Source of the DNA: Clarkia xantiana subsp. parviflora
Taxonomy: Eukaryota; Streptophyta; Magnoliopsida; Myrtales; Onagraceae
Assembly: GCA_036873135.1 (NCBI GenBank)
Contig: JAPTYO010000010.1
Span: forward strand, 18,531,772 to 18,595,771
DNA length: 64,000 bases
Reading direction: 5' to 3'
This document shows, piece after piece, positions 34,633 to 45,948 of the stretch. The position numbers and the translations under genes are program-made. A model generated the notes under the pieces. That model ran no database searches. It saw only the letters and a list, made by a program, of their open reading frames with translations, and was not told the origin of the DNA. Position 1 is the first letter of the stretch. Each line of letters opens with the position of its first letter.

Positions 34633-35270
34633 TACATAACGGATGTCCTCTGTTTAGACGACAATCCCATGATACGAATTCCTTTTATGGGTTCAATCTT
34701 CATAACGGATGTCCTCTGTTTAGACGACAATCCCATAATACGAATTCCTTTATGGGTTCACTCTGCATAGCGGATGTCCTCTGTTTAGACGACAATCCCA
34801 TGATACGAATTCCTTTATGGGTTCACTCTTCATAACGGATATCCTCTGTTTAGACGACAATCCCATAATAGGAATTCCTTTATGGGTTCACTCTGCATAA
34901 CGGATGTCCTCTGTTTAGACGACAATCCCATGATACGAATTCCTTTTATGGGTTCACTCTTCATAACGGATGTCCTCTGTTTAGACGACAATCCCATAAT
35001 ACGAATTCCTTTATGGGTTCACTCTGCATAACGGATGTCCTCTGTTTAGACGACAATCCCATGATACGAATTCCTTTTATGGGTTCACTCTTCATAACGG
35101 ATGTCCTCTGTTTAGACGACAATCCCATGTTACGAATTCCTTTATGGGTTCACTCTGCATAACGGATGTCCTCTGTTTAGACGACAATCCCATGATACGA
35201 ATTCCTTTTATGGGTTCACTCTTCATAGCGGAAGTCCTCTTACTAGACGACAATTCCGTACTACAGACTT
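34633..35270 (+). repeat. 65-bp tandem array, about ten units, inside gypsy element 2
   Basis: Units of 64-66 bp contain 'cataacggatgtcctctg', 'tttagacgacaatccca' and 'atgggttcactct'. Two variants alternate (ending ..ctctt or ..ctctgc, with atgata or ataata), so the higher-order period is about 130 bp. The last unit is diverged. Confidence 0.9.
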
Positions 35271-36053
35271 TCAAAGTCGTGATGCGTGATTCCTGGACGC
35301 AGGAAACATGCATCACAATTCATAATCTCAAAAAGTGCTACATGGTCCCTGGACGCAGGAATCATGTATCACAAATATTTTTACCAAATATTTTGTCAAA
35401 TACTTTAAAAAATATTTTATGTATCAAACACCTTGCCAAACATTTTATCAAACAAGAATTTCAAGGTTAAAAAAAAACACCTTTTCAAAAACCCAAAAGT
35501 TTTTACGTATGCTTCCCCAACGCGGGTTGATACACGCTGGCAGGTGCGCACCCTGTTTAAAACTCATAAAATTTACAAGTAGAGTCTTGTACAACGTCGC
35601 CTTAGAGTGGAACTAAGAGACGGTATAAACTAATATCTTGCTCAAGCAAAGATAACACATTTCAAACATACTACTTGTTAAGTCGCTATACGCGAATCAC
35701 TTGACAAGTTTCGACGAATATAGTAACAAGGCATGCAGGAAGACGTACAACATGCACAGCGCATTGTACAAACAATCCTGAATCAAAAGTGGCTATCGGT
35801 CACGATTGCGGGGACTACGTTTACACTACTAGTCATCCACGTCCAGGAAACACAGTAAGCGATAACGGTATGAAATATTACTAACAAGTTATCATGCAAA
35901 CTGCAGTGTATAAAACAGGTTCATACGACGAAGTTCAAAGCGAACAAGTCACAAGCAACAATCAAGCAACAACTCCAACAAGTTTCTAAACATAGAAGCC
36001 GGGGGGCAAACGAGCTCATAAATGAGTTCAACATATCGAAAAGATGACACAAA
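35271..36053 (+). other. Non-coding spacer of gypsy element 2
   Basis: No ORF of note. 35270-35370 has a short direct repeat 'tccctggacgcaggaa'. Downstream (on the minus strand) of the antisense gene stop, so it may hold its terminator. Confidence 0.4.
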
Positions 36054-38392
36054 TCAAAGCAGTCCATCATCCCTGACAGGGCTGGGCGGAACAGGCAAAT
36101 GTTGCACACTAGTGCCGCCACCATCTTCTCCAAACAAAAATGCAAACTCAGATGTTGCAGTATCTAAGCGACGAAGCTCGGCAACTTGTCCAGCAGCAGA
36201 CTCCGCATATGACCCTAACTTGTCAAAAGGAAAGCCAGGAGCAAGAATACTCACTCTACGAATAAAGTCCTCAGCAAACTCGCTGAGCATAGGAGTGGCC
36301 TTGGCTATGGCAGCAGCAGTAACTGCACTATCAAATCCAGGGGTAGAAGGGAACTTGCTAAGTCCCTCTTCAATGCCAGCCTTCATCTCTGCCTCACGAA
36401 CTTCCCGGCAGGCAACCTTGTGCTTGCTTGCGTTATCAGAAATTGCCTTCTCAATGGCGGCGTTCTCAGATTCAAGCTGAACAAGGCTGGCATGATCAGA
36501 CTCATAACGAGCATCAAAATTCGTCTTCTTCAATGAAAGATGGCGCACTTCATCCTTAGCTTCCTCAAGCTCCTTGGATAAAGCAGCAGCTTTGTCAACA
36601 ATGGCACGGTTCTCCTGAACAAGCTCTAACATGAAAGAGGCCATGTGTACCATGTCGGAAACAACCTGAAAACAAGGACACAATAAACATACATGTTCGG
36701 GAACAACGAACATAGCGAAGTGGAAAAAAGATACCCACTGGAGTGAATCCAGACAATGATCTCTCAACAAATGTTCGTGCCTCCTCATCACTCGAGGGTC
36801 GGACAACTCGATCACCAGGAGGAATAGATCGATGAAGAACACGCACGCCAACTTCAGGCATGCTCAGCTGAGAATTCTTGGGAAAAGTAACATGTCCTGC
36901 CACGTACGGCATCCACTTCCATCTGAAATATCACCATCCAAAGGACGAAGCAAATCCGCACGTCCGAGCGGCGGGATCGCTATATATAAACCAAGCAGCG
37001 TTATACAAAAGCCAAAAATAAAGCATATAAAGGCACAGAATCAAGTGTCCAGCTTATACCAGAAAGAAGAGAACGTTCCACCTCGGACCGCTCCTTCGAG
37101 CGGGGGGCAGACGACGCATCCTCGCTACCGCCAACTCCCTTCCCTTTATGGCAGGAAGGAGTAGGAACGGTCACAGTAGTCTTCGGACGCTTCGAACTGC
37201 TCGAAGAATGCGCCCCAATGGTGGACCGTTTGGAAGAGTCAGGAGCAGCGACAACGCGGTCAGTAACAAACGCCGTACGACCTGCAAGTAGCATACAAAG
37301 TTACAACCCAAATGAGAAAATTGTTCTCTAAAAAAAAACTATCTACCTTTACCGCGTCCAGAAGCCACTGATGATCCAGAAGCAAATAGGGGAACGATCC
37401 TCCCGCTAGAAGCAATCTTGCGAGCGGCCGCCGTCTGCAAAGACAAGCTTTTTCCGTCAAACCAACCTACAGTGCAACACGGTAGAAAGTTATAAAAGTG
37501 ATCAACATACCGAAGTTGCAGAAGGGAGCACATGGATCCCAGCATCAATCAATTCTTGATCGGATGCGCGCAATGAGCAAGTAAAGCTGCGCGATTGTTG
37601 ACAACGATATATCTGCTTTATCACTTCCTTATCCGATGTGGAGAGTTCCCGAAAAGCAGGCGCGGGATCAAATTTCTGAACATACTCGGCATCCCAAGTC
37701 GTCCCCGCATCATGAACAAAGAAGTAATGATGCCTCCAATGGTCGGCGGACCGATCCGCGGTAGCGACTAACCGGTAACTAGGATCCCACTTGGCCTCTC
37801 CAAGACCAAGTTCCTCAAAACCATCGCCCTGCAAGTTCGGCCAACGAACTTTCACACCGCATAATCCCGCTGAGTCTGAACTCTTAAGCTGATAGAAACA
37901 GCGAAAGAGAGTGCAAGAATAACGCCAGGATTGTTTGTGAAGCAACACTCTGAAACAAGTCCATACTCTAATCCCGTTGGGGGCAAGATCCAAAGGAGAA
38001 ATCCCATATCCGCTACAGAGATCAACCAAGTCGGAGCAATAGGGAAACCGCAAACCCTCCCTAACATGTGATGTGTACACGACGGATAAATCTACGGGAG
38101 GAGGAGTAGCATCTCCTAGACTGCTATCAGGAAGTACCTCAAAGGGGTAAAAAGCCTCGGTACAAGCATCGAGTCCGGAAGCACTCGCGTACAAGGCAAA
38201 CAGGAATCTATCCAAACGGTTAGTATAATACCTAACCAACGCCTCAGTCTCTCCAGCGGGAGGTACCCCAAAAGCTGTCCCCTCATCAGTATCTAAAACA
38301 CTATCTGCCGGCAAAGCCGGGCCTACTTCCAAGTCATCCTCTATATCGGAATTAAAGGGAGTCTGCGATAAAGGAGTGGTGAACTTACTCAT
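36054..38392 (-). pseudogene. Spliced antisense gene of gypsy element 2 (Transposase_28-like / extra ORF)
   Basis: Five minus-strand exons: 38392-37511, 37434-37347, 37281-37060, 36979-36739 and 36665-36054. All borders are GT-AG and the phases join if one missing base near 36927 is allowed for. Total is about 681 codons, TGA at 36056-36054. Exon 1 starts MSKFTTPLSQ, is acidic, then has an N-domain with ..EAFYPFEVLP.., LRFPYCSDLVDLCSGYGISP and LDLAPNGIRVWTCFRVLL. That pattern matches plant proteins annotated 'putative gypsy type transposon' (PF04195). Exon 3 is Ser/Lys-rich with SSKRPKTT, a possible nuclear signal. Exon 5 is a long Glu/Lys/Ala coiled coil. Extra antisense ORFs are known in some plant gypsy elements (Grande and Retand types); their role is unknown. 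The relic at 59895-60531 is a homologue. Confidence 0.75.
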
Positions 38393-38463
38393 TGTATCAC
38401 CGCGATCAAAGGGAAGGAAACTCCGTAAGAAATTGCTACAATCCCACAACCTGCAAGAAGCAA

Positions 38464-38880
38464 TCAACATCAATGCGCGTATCAAGTTTAACGCGCGTAT
38501 CAACATCAATGCGCGTATCAAAGTTAACGCGCGTATCAACATCAATGCGCGTATCAAGGTTAACGCGCGTATCAACATCAATGCGCGTATCAAAGTTAAC
38601 GCGCGTATCAACATCAATGCACGTATCAAGGTTAACGCGCATATCAACATCAATGCGCGTATCAAAGTTAACGCGCGTATCAACATCAATGCGTGTATCA
38701 AGGTTAACGCGCGTATCAACATCAATGCGCGTATCAAGGTTAACGCGCGTATCAACATCAATGCGCGTATCAAAGTTAACGCGCGTATCAACATCAATGC
38801 GCGTATCAAGCTTAAACGCGCATATCAAAAGTCAACGCACGTATCAAAAGTCAACGCGCGTATCAAAAAGTCAACGCACA
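38464..38880 (-). repeat. 36-bp minisatellite upstream of the antisense gene
   Basis: About ten units of 'caacatcaatgcgcgtatca' plus 'a(a/g)gttaacgcgcgtat' (36 bp, itself two related 18-mers), then decayed half-units. It lies 70 bp upstream of the antisense ATG, so in the promoter or 5'UTR of that gene. Long ORFs through it on both strands arise only because 36 is a multiple of 3. Confidence 0.9.
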
Positions 38881-40300
38881 TGACCAAGTTTCACACGCAT
38901 AGTGAAATTGGTACGTACCATGGAAGGGACTAGCATCCTAAGGGGCTATCATGCAAACGGGGGATTAACGCGATAAACCGTAAGAATCAGATACGGCAAC
39001 GCTTAAGGAAATTTTTTCTCTAAGGCATCAAGACGACAAGTGACTATGTTCAAAGTTATTGGGCAATCCCCGTCAACCAAAAAACCCGCCAAGAAGGAAA
39101 ATCATGCATTTCGACCAAAAAAGCTTCTACACGAAGATACGGGGAATTCTATATCAAATACCCATGAAAATGGAAAATCGCCTAAATTATGGACAAACGA
39201 CGATAATGATGGCAATCAATCAGCAATTACTCGACATATAAGCCTCAGTAAGCAGTCCCATATGTCGACAACAAAAAATGACTTAAACAAGCAACAACAC
39301 GGTGACATCGACATTCAAGTCGAAGCTGTCCTAAGAATTCGAGTTTCCAAAATACCTCAAAACGTGACGAAAGGTATTCCAATGGACTCCCCTCGTCGAG
39401 ACGATTCCGGAAAGGTGTGGACCGAAACGAGGCGAGCCCGGGAAGGCGGCGCGTGGGCCACACGCTCCGGCGAAGCCGCTCCACTCGCGGCGGCGCGTGA
39501 GGGCGCGTGCGGGGTCCCCTGGCGGCTTCGAAGGTGGCGCTGGAATCCTTGGGACGAACCGAGTCAAATGATGGTGTCAACTTCCAAAAACAAGCCAAGA
39601 ATCAGACTCGAAATTGTCAAAACGTATCTAGGCTCCACGACGGCAAAGAAATTTTGCACACAAAAGCAATTTCGGGAAAGGGTGAATGAATTACCTGCAA
39701 AGGGAATGGAATGATGAATTCCTAGGATGCTGGAAGGATAAATGGGGATGTGTGTATTTACTAATCCCAAAGAGATGCTTTGTGGATAAGGATCAAAGGA
39801 TTAGTTTACCTACACTCAAGACTAAACCCCTACGGTATACTCTACCCTCTCCTACTAAAATATCTATTCCTATACATGTCTTGACGTTGCACGTATCAAG
39901 TCCATTACTATACTCGTATGTTGCAATCACATAATTCATGATTCGGTAATCACTTAGTCATTTTAGAAACGTACGATTTCTACTTCTTGCATTTACAATC
40001 TTGCCATGACTATTACTTATGTACGCATATGGATAGATACATGTTCGCATAGCGCATTACCGTTTGCTCATGTCTCCGTCGATAATCATATTCGCGCATA
40101 TACATTTCCTATTGCACTAACCATGATGGTAGGAAACAAAGCCATTCGGCCGGAAAATCAAGCGACGGACGAAATCAAGATGCTTGCGTCCGACCAACGA
40201 TCAAAACCGAAAGGTTAGCGTCAAACTCAAATTGGACAAATATCCTAACTTAAAATAGAGTCAAGAAAGGTTCTAAACCGTTACTTGACTCGGGGGCAAG
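38881..40300 (+). other. Internal non-coding region and polypurine tract of gypsy element 2
   Basis: Presumed promoter side of the antisense gene. 39410-39545 is a GC-rich island ('ggcggcgcgtgggcc...') within AT-rich DNA. A 224-codon plus-strand ORF (39040-39714) has no recognisable domain and I do not accept it as a gene. It ends with CTCGGGGGCAAG, the purine tract that primes plus-strand synthesis, directly before the 3' LTR. Confidence 0.55.
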
Positions 40301-41069
40301 TGATGGATAAATGTCCAATTCGGGTTCGTGTTTACATTTCGGGCCTCGTAATCGTATCGAAAATTACATCTCGGTTTAAAAACACCTCCCACGGTATCAA
40401 AACGGTCCGGAAGCGCCTTTACGCGCGTCCGGACCGGACCTCCGGGTTGCATAGCAACCCGGACCTCGCCGAATTGCCCAAATTCGACGAGGTCCGGATT
40501 ACCTTACGGGTATCGCGCGACTACCGTATCCGCGATTACCGTTGCGTGTAGAGAAGTCAAGTTTGCACATTACCAATATGGATGACGGTTACCGCATGAT
40601 CTTGAACCGTCATCAAACCGCTCTAAAGCCGGGTCCGGTCCCAAGAAAGCCTATAAATAGGGGGTCTTGGCCACCCATTTTCACACATTCTCTCATTTGC
40701 CCAACTTTGGTATTTTTGAGCTCTGACTTCTCTCTCGAAATTCTCTCTCTCTAGAAATTACCTTTTTGCCCTTATAGTGACTTAAGCATCGGAGAGGGCT
40801 CCGCTAGCACCACCCCCCCCCCCTCTCCGTGCTAGCATTGGTCCTTGGTGCAAGAGCTGGCGTATGAGACACAACCTTGCCGGGTCACAACCTTGCCGGG
40901 TCACAACCTTGTCGGGTCCCAGCCTTACCGAGTCACAGCCATACCGTGACACAATCCTCATACGGGAGCAAGTCTGAACACTCGTTAGTGGCTCAACCTC
41001 TGACAGAAGGATCACAGCCCGCACAACCACAGACGCATCCTCGCGACCTTGTTCAATCCGGACGCAACA
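40301..41069 (+). repeat. 3' LTR of gypsy element 2
   Basis: 769 bp, TGATGG...CAACA, near-identical to the 5' LTR apart from the indels described there. TATA box at 40652-40659. Confidence 0.9.
40803..40836 (+). promoter_or_regulatory. Conserved LTR stem-loop (gypsy 2, 3' LTR)
   Basis: Same GCTAGCAC / GTGCTAGC stem and C-run loop as in the 5' LTR; the loop is shorter by a few C. Confidence 0.6.
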
Positions 41070-41098
41070 ACCGCCACCAAACTTCGACGACCGCCGCC

Positions 41099-41248
41099 AC
41101 GGTCCCAATTGGGCCCAAATCGGAGCCACCGGCCCCGATTTGGAGCTCTGTGGCTCCGATCTGGGGCCACAGAGCTCCGATCGGAGCCACCGAGCTCCGA
41201 TCGGAGCTTTGTGGCTCCGATTTGGGCCCAATTGGGACCGTGGCAGCG
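41099..41248. repeat. ~150-bp GC-rich palindrome in the MITE core
   Basis: It begins CGGTCCCAATTGGGCCCAAA and ends with the reverse complement TTTGGGCCCAATTGGGACCG. The interior 'tcggagccac', 'gagctctgtggctccgat' and 'gagctccgatcggagc' also pair across the centre. It could extrude as a hairpin. Confidence 0.85.
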
Positions 41249-41596
41249 GTCATCGGAGTTTGGTGGCGGTCGTCGGAGTTGTGAGTGGTGGTCGCCGGGG
41301 TTGGGTGGTGGCCGGCCGGAGCCGTGGTGGTGGCCGGAGTTGGGTTAGGTTTAAATTATGTAAGGGGTATTTTTGTCATTTCATCTTTATATTAATTAAA
41401 CTTTTTATTAATTCAAATATTACAAAAGGGTATTTTTTACATTTCATGCGGTTCTGTTAAATTTAACAGAAAATTTGGACGGAAAACCTAAAAGCCACAA
41501 AGTCCAAACTTCAGACCTCAATTATCACCATTTCAATATTCAGACCTCTCAAATTCACAATGGTCAATCTTCATACCTCTCCCAGGTTATTGACTC

Positions 41597-42187
41597 TATT
41601 TCCTTTAAAATTATATAAATTGATTATTTGTTAGTATTATCTGAGTTGCACAACATGATTATCAGGTCAGAATAGGCCATTTTACATAGAATTAATTAAA
41701 TTTGGACGTGATAATTAAATGTGGCTCCATTATATATAATAGTCAGACAAAAACTTAATTATATCATTAATTAATTGTCGATCTTCAAGGGACCCATCTA
41801 CAGAGACAAGACCAATATGTGAAATTATGTTTTCTTGAAGATCTCTTGTTCCACACAATATTTTCAAACATGATTTTGATTCTTTCAAAACCATACATAA
41901 TTATGTGGTTTGGAAAAATTCATCGTCAAGGACCCAAGGTCAAGGAGATTTACTGAATTTGAGATAGCTAAGATTTAATTATTAAACCAACCGGTAAAGT
42001 AAGTGACGATATCTATTGGTGAATTAAGTCCCAATCCCGTTATTGAGTCACAAATCATAGTGCTGATAGCACTAGTCTATTTTTAAAAATTATATATATA
42101 TATATATATTATCTTTATATCAATATAAAATGGGAGAGTTGTCTTCACCCCAAAATGTACATCTTAAACATTTTTATTTTATTTTAT

Positions 42188-42219
<32 letters not shown>

Positions 42220-45200
42220 TTAGTTCCCATATTTTTTATTTTATTATATATATATACGTGTTATATTTAGTTCCCCTATTTTTATGAAATGACGATTTAG
42301 TTTTTATCTTTGAGACTCATCTATTTATATTTACTATTAATTACTAAAAAAACCATTTAATTATATTTTCTTATTTTTAGTTTTTTAGGTCGCTTAATTG
42401 GTAGGTCACCTTAGTTATTATTAATTTCTTCATCAAATATATATCAATTAGAGTCAACATGCATTTAATAGGTGCAAATGTCGGGTAGATGCATTTTTCC
42501 ATTCACTATATCACTAATTTGAGGATGTTCCGCTTGTTAACATTTTTGTATCAAATAAATTAGTCATTTGCTAACTCAAATAACATATCAAATATGAATC
42601 AAACGTGGTTCTTGAAGTTTGACTTTACATATAACATGTTACTCAATGTTTAATACTTATTGACTAGAACTATCGATTTAGTTACTGCGTTTGTAAATTC
42701 AATCATATTAGGTATCTCCTAATTGGTAGTTGAATAAATAGTTAAGTTGAATTCAAGTATAAACTTTAGACATTAGTGTTTTAACAAATTGATGATTTAG
42801 TCCCTACAATATTTGAGTATTACTAAAAATTTCATTAGATAAATTGCATTAACTTTTTTTGTTAAGGTCGCTTAACTGACACGTTACATTAATTATCATT
42901 AAATTATTAATACAATATACCTATAAATTTGAGCCACCCATCAAGTATGATATGTACTCAACTCGTGCAAACTTCGAGTACATGTTGAGATTTTTTTGTA
43001 TCACATAGATCAGTCACTTGTCAAATCATATCAATTGTCAAAATATGGGTCAACCACAGTTCTTGAATTTTGACCTTTTACGGATAACCTGGTACTCATC
43101 GTCCAACACTTAGGTTCTTGAATGATTAATTTAGTTCTTCCGTCTGTCAATTAAATCAAATTGTGTACAACCTAATTAGTAGTTAAATAAGTAAATGACA
43201 TAAAATAAAATATAAACTTTAGATTTTAATGAATTGAAATTTCCTTTAGCATTAAATCAATTTTTGTTGGTATTATAATATAAAATTGCATGAAAAGTGT
43301 ATAGTTACGTTTGTATAGGTCAAACTTCTCCACCGAAGACTCTAAGTGGTTAATTGCGGGCTTACATTCTTCACTCCTCAAGTTGATAAATTAGATACAA
43401 CTTTGTCGTTAATAACTCACGTCATGCTCAATCCAACTCATTATTAGTTATAACAGTAAATTAGTATCGTAAACAACAGTTAATTTTTGACTTAATTATT
43501 TTTCCCGTTTTGAATTACTTTGTGTCGGTTTTTTCGATCACATATTCATTTCTCACAACCCCTAAACTTGGCCATGTATTAAAAATTGAAATCAATGTTT
43601 TAAAAAACCTAACCGAACCTTGAACAAGCAAGCTTAACCCCGTTTAACCCCGTTCAACTGATTTTAGCAAAAATAAAAATAAAAAATTCAATCAAAATTA
43701 TATTTCTAAACCTTCAGGACATGGTGAGTTAAGATATATTTTTTTTCTTTCAGACCGGTGAATCGACAATAGTTTTTCTTTATCTAATCCAATCCGGTTT
43801 TGACTCATCGAAATGGGTTCATTGTGCAATCCAATAATTTACTATAACCGCTAGAGTGAGTTGATGACCCAGCCCGATCCGATCGATGGCCTGATTTTCA
43901 AAACTTACTTGAAATATTTGATTAATGGATGAGTATTAATATCGCTCCATCATATTGGTTTATTGAGTTGATGAAGATGTAAGGGTGATAGAGATAGGAC
44001 GAAATGATTATGCATGTATGGAAACTTCCTAAAATATTGAATCGACCAAATTAGAAAGTAACGGCTACATATATAAGTTAGTGTATATACATACGTACGT
44101 GGTACGTCGTGTATTGCATATGAACAACGCACACTTTCATATTTGTGTGCTATTCGACATTCTTGTCATTGCCACAACCTATTACCATTTTGATACGTCT
44201 ATTCATTTTATGAGATAAGCTTGTCTTATTATTATTATTAATTTGGGATTTGAGCGTTGTTAATTTAATCAACATTACTAAACGTCACGCTATCGATTTC
44301 GGATCGACAGAGTCTGAACGTAATTGTAGCAGCTAACCACTGCATGAATATTTTTTTTTTATATAAAAAGAAATTATCTCGTTTTCTAAAATATATTGCT
44401 CAGTTTTACTCTACTGAAATTAACCGGCTAAATATTAAATATTAAAGTAGGTATTGTCCCGTTAATAGTTCGTTAATACGGTTAATTTCGTATGTAAGTA
44501 TAAATAATATAAACTTATTTGATGAAATTACAAAGATTGAGATTATTATTATTATATATATGCAATTGAGCCCTTCCTTCTTGTGGAAAATAATGCCGGG
44601 AGCGTGATCATCAATCTTTCTGATACACAAATTTTTAGAAGACAAAATATAGATTTATTACTATTATTAAACTGATCTAAATTTGGGTATTTTCCAAATG
44701 TAAAGTTTTTCCTTATCATATAAGCACATGCATATCTCTTCTCTGCACATGATTCTGTACAGCGCTCTTGAACTGCAATTTTTTTTTTTTATCAAATATT
44801 TCTAGTTTAGTTTTATTAGAGTTTAAGAATATAAAAAATATGTATAACTATTATTTTACTCCTTATATGACTTATACGATCATAAATTATTTTATATGTA
44901 AAGTAAATATGCTAGGTGTGATACCCACCTAATGAGCTCCATTTTAAACACTATATGTGACAAAAAAAAATCAACATAGGAAGTAGCGTTAGCATCTATA
45001 TTAGTAAATAAATAATGGTTTGGCTATGATGCATTCCATTCTATTTATAATTAAATTTAGGACCTTTAGATTGGGGATATTGAGATTTATGTATTGATTG
45101 AGATCTACATAAGTTTCTCAATACTGAAATATGATTTATTATATCTAATGATATAACAATTGTATATTCTAATGTATTAATAGTCGATTGTATTTTAGTT

Positions 45201-45770
45201 AAGTATTAGATAAATAATGATACATTAATAAGAATAATAAAAAAAAACAAGAATATAAACAATGCATGGACCCAATAGGTATTTTGGACCGTCATATGTA
45301 ATTATTTTGCAGGCGCGCGACAGAAATACCATATCATTGCACCCGATTCTTACGAATCTTACCCTTTCACTTCGTTTCGTGTATCACATCCGTATAAGAT
45401 TGTGGAAATCACTGATCGGTTTGAATAGTGTGATCATCTTAATTATTAATTAATATAACTTACTCTTTGAGATATATATATATAAGGTTTTAAGTTTTTT
45501 TCTTCCTATTAAATCAATTTATAAAACTCCACCATAGGTACACCGTGTTGTTGCATATGATTAAATAGATAAGTACGAACATTACGTCGTGCGGGATGCA
45601 TGAGACTTGAGACAAAGTTGGAAATTTAGTTGAGCTAAAAATTGAATTAAGGTAAATAATTAATATAAAGAAAATTCATGGGGCATAAATGTAAATTGTA
45701 AAGAGTCAAATCAAGATTATTTATATTTTTTATGTAAAAAAATAAACATCATGAAAAGTTAATGGGTGAT
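41597..45770. other. Intergenic AT-rich region
   Basis: No gene recognised. It has (TA)n tracts at about 42090-42112 and 42188-42215, a diverged tandem duplication at 42290-43250 (separate entry), and an 'aaccgg'-rich dispersed repeat at about 43570-43900 similar to 3960-4460. Confidence 0.35.
42290..43250 (+). repeat. Diverged tandem duplication, ~480-bp unit, two copies
   Basis: 'gatttagt...', then 'ttaggtcgcttaattgg' near 42388, matches 'gatttagt...', 'aaggtcgcttaactga' near 42866. Later landmarks also repeat in order: 'tcaaataaattagtcatttg' against 'tcacatagatcagtcacttg', then 'gttcttgaagtttgac' against 'gttcttgaattttgac'. Old and AT-rich. Confidence 0.65.
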
Positions 45771-45948
45771 TGATGAATATATGCCCAATTCGGGTTCGTA
45801 TTTATATTTCGGACCTCGTGTTGGATCCTAACTCTACGCGGGTCGTTGACTCGAAAGACGTCGGGTCCTTGGAGTGTTGTGTAGTTATATTGACGGGTTG
45901 TTTGAGCTTGCGGATGTCCGACAATCGGGGTATTGAATTATCGACCTA

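Larger units (their letters stand above)
29911..41069 (+). mobile_element. Ty3-gypsy-related non-autonomous LTR element 2 (11.2 kb)
   Basis: Two LTRs, a GGCGCC-type primer-binding site just after 30749, and a purine tract CGGGGGCAAG (40291-40300) just before the 3' LTR. A 5-bp TSD ACCGT/ACCGC (29906-29910 and 41070-41074) has one mismatch. The order is LTR, Gag, protease, second Gag-like module, 65-bp tandem array, antisense spliced gene with 36-bp minisatellite upstream, 3' LTR. No reverse transcriptase, RNase H or integrase motif was found on either strand, so it must be moved by another element. By eye the LTRs differ by roughly ten substitutions plus indels, so the insertion is fairly recent. 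Confidence 0.9.
29578..41596. mobile_element. MULE-type MITE (family C) split by gypsy element 2
   Basis: The left piece 29578-29910 and right piece 41070-41596 have matching inverted ends of about 75 bp (GGGTCAATAACTTGGGAGAG against GAGTCAATAACCTGGGAGAG). The outer flanks TATTTCATT (29569-29577) and TATTTCCTT (41597-41605) are a 9-bp TSD with one mismatch. Subterminal blocks ('gtctgaag', the 'gtccaaattt' type, 'catgtgacc') match families B and D. The GC-rich core contains a large palindrome. Confidence 0.85.

Noticed and set aside
36022..36480. Plus-strand 152-codon ORF in gypsy element 2
   Set aside because: Exact antisense shadow of the coiled-coil exon of the antisense gene.
38376..38933. 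Overlapping ORFs with repeats of ININARIKVNAR or STSMRVS type
   Set aside because: Pure products of the 36-bp minisatellite; read in any frame it stays open.
39040..39714. 224-codon plus-strand ORF inside gypsy element 2
   Set aside because: No recognisable domain, composition changes abruptly across a GC island, and it lies antisense to the likely promoter of the antisense gene.
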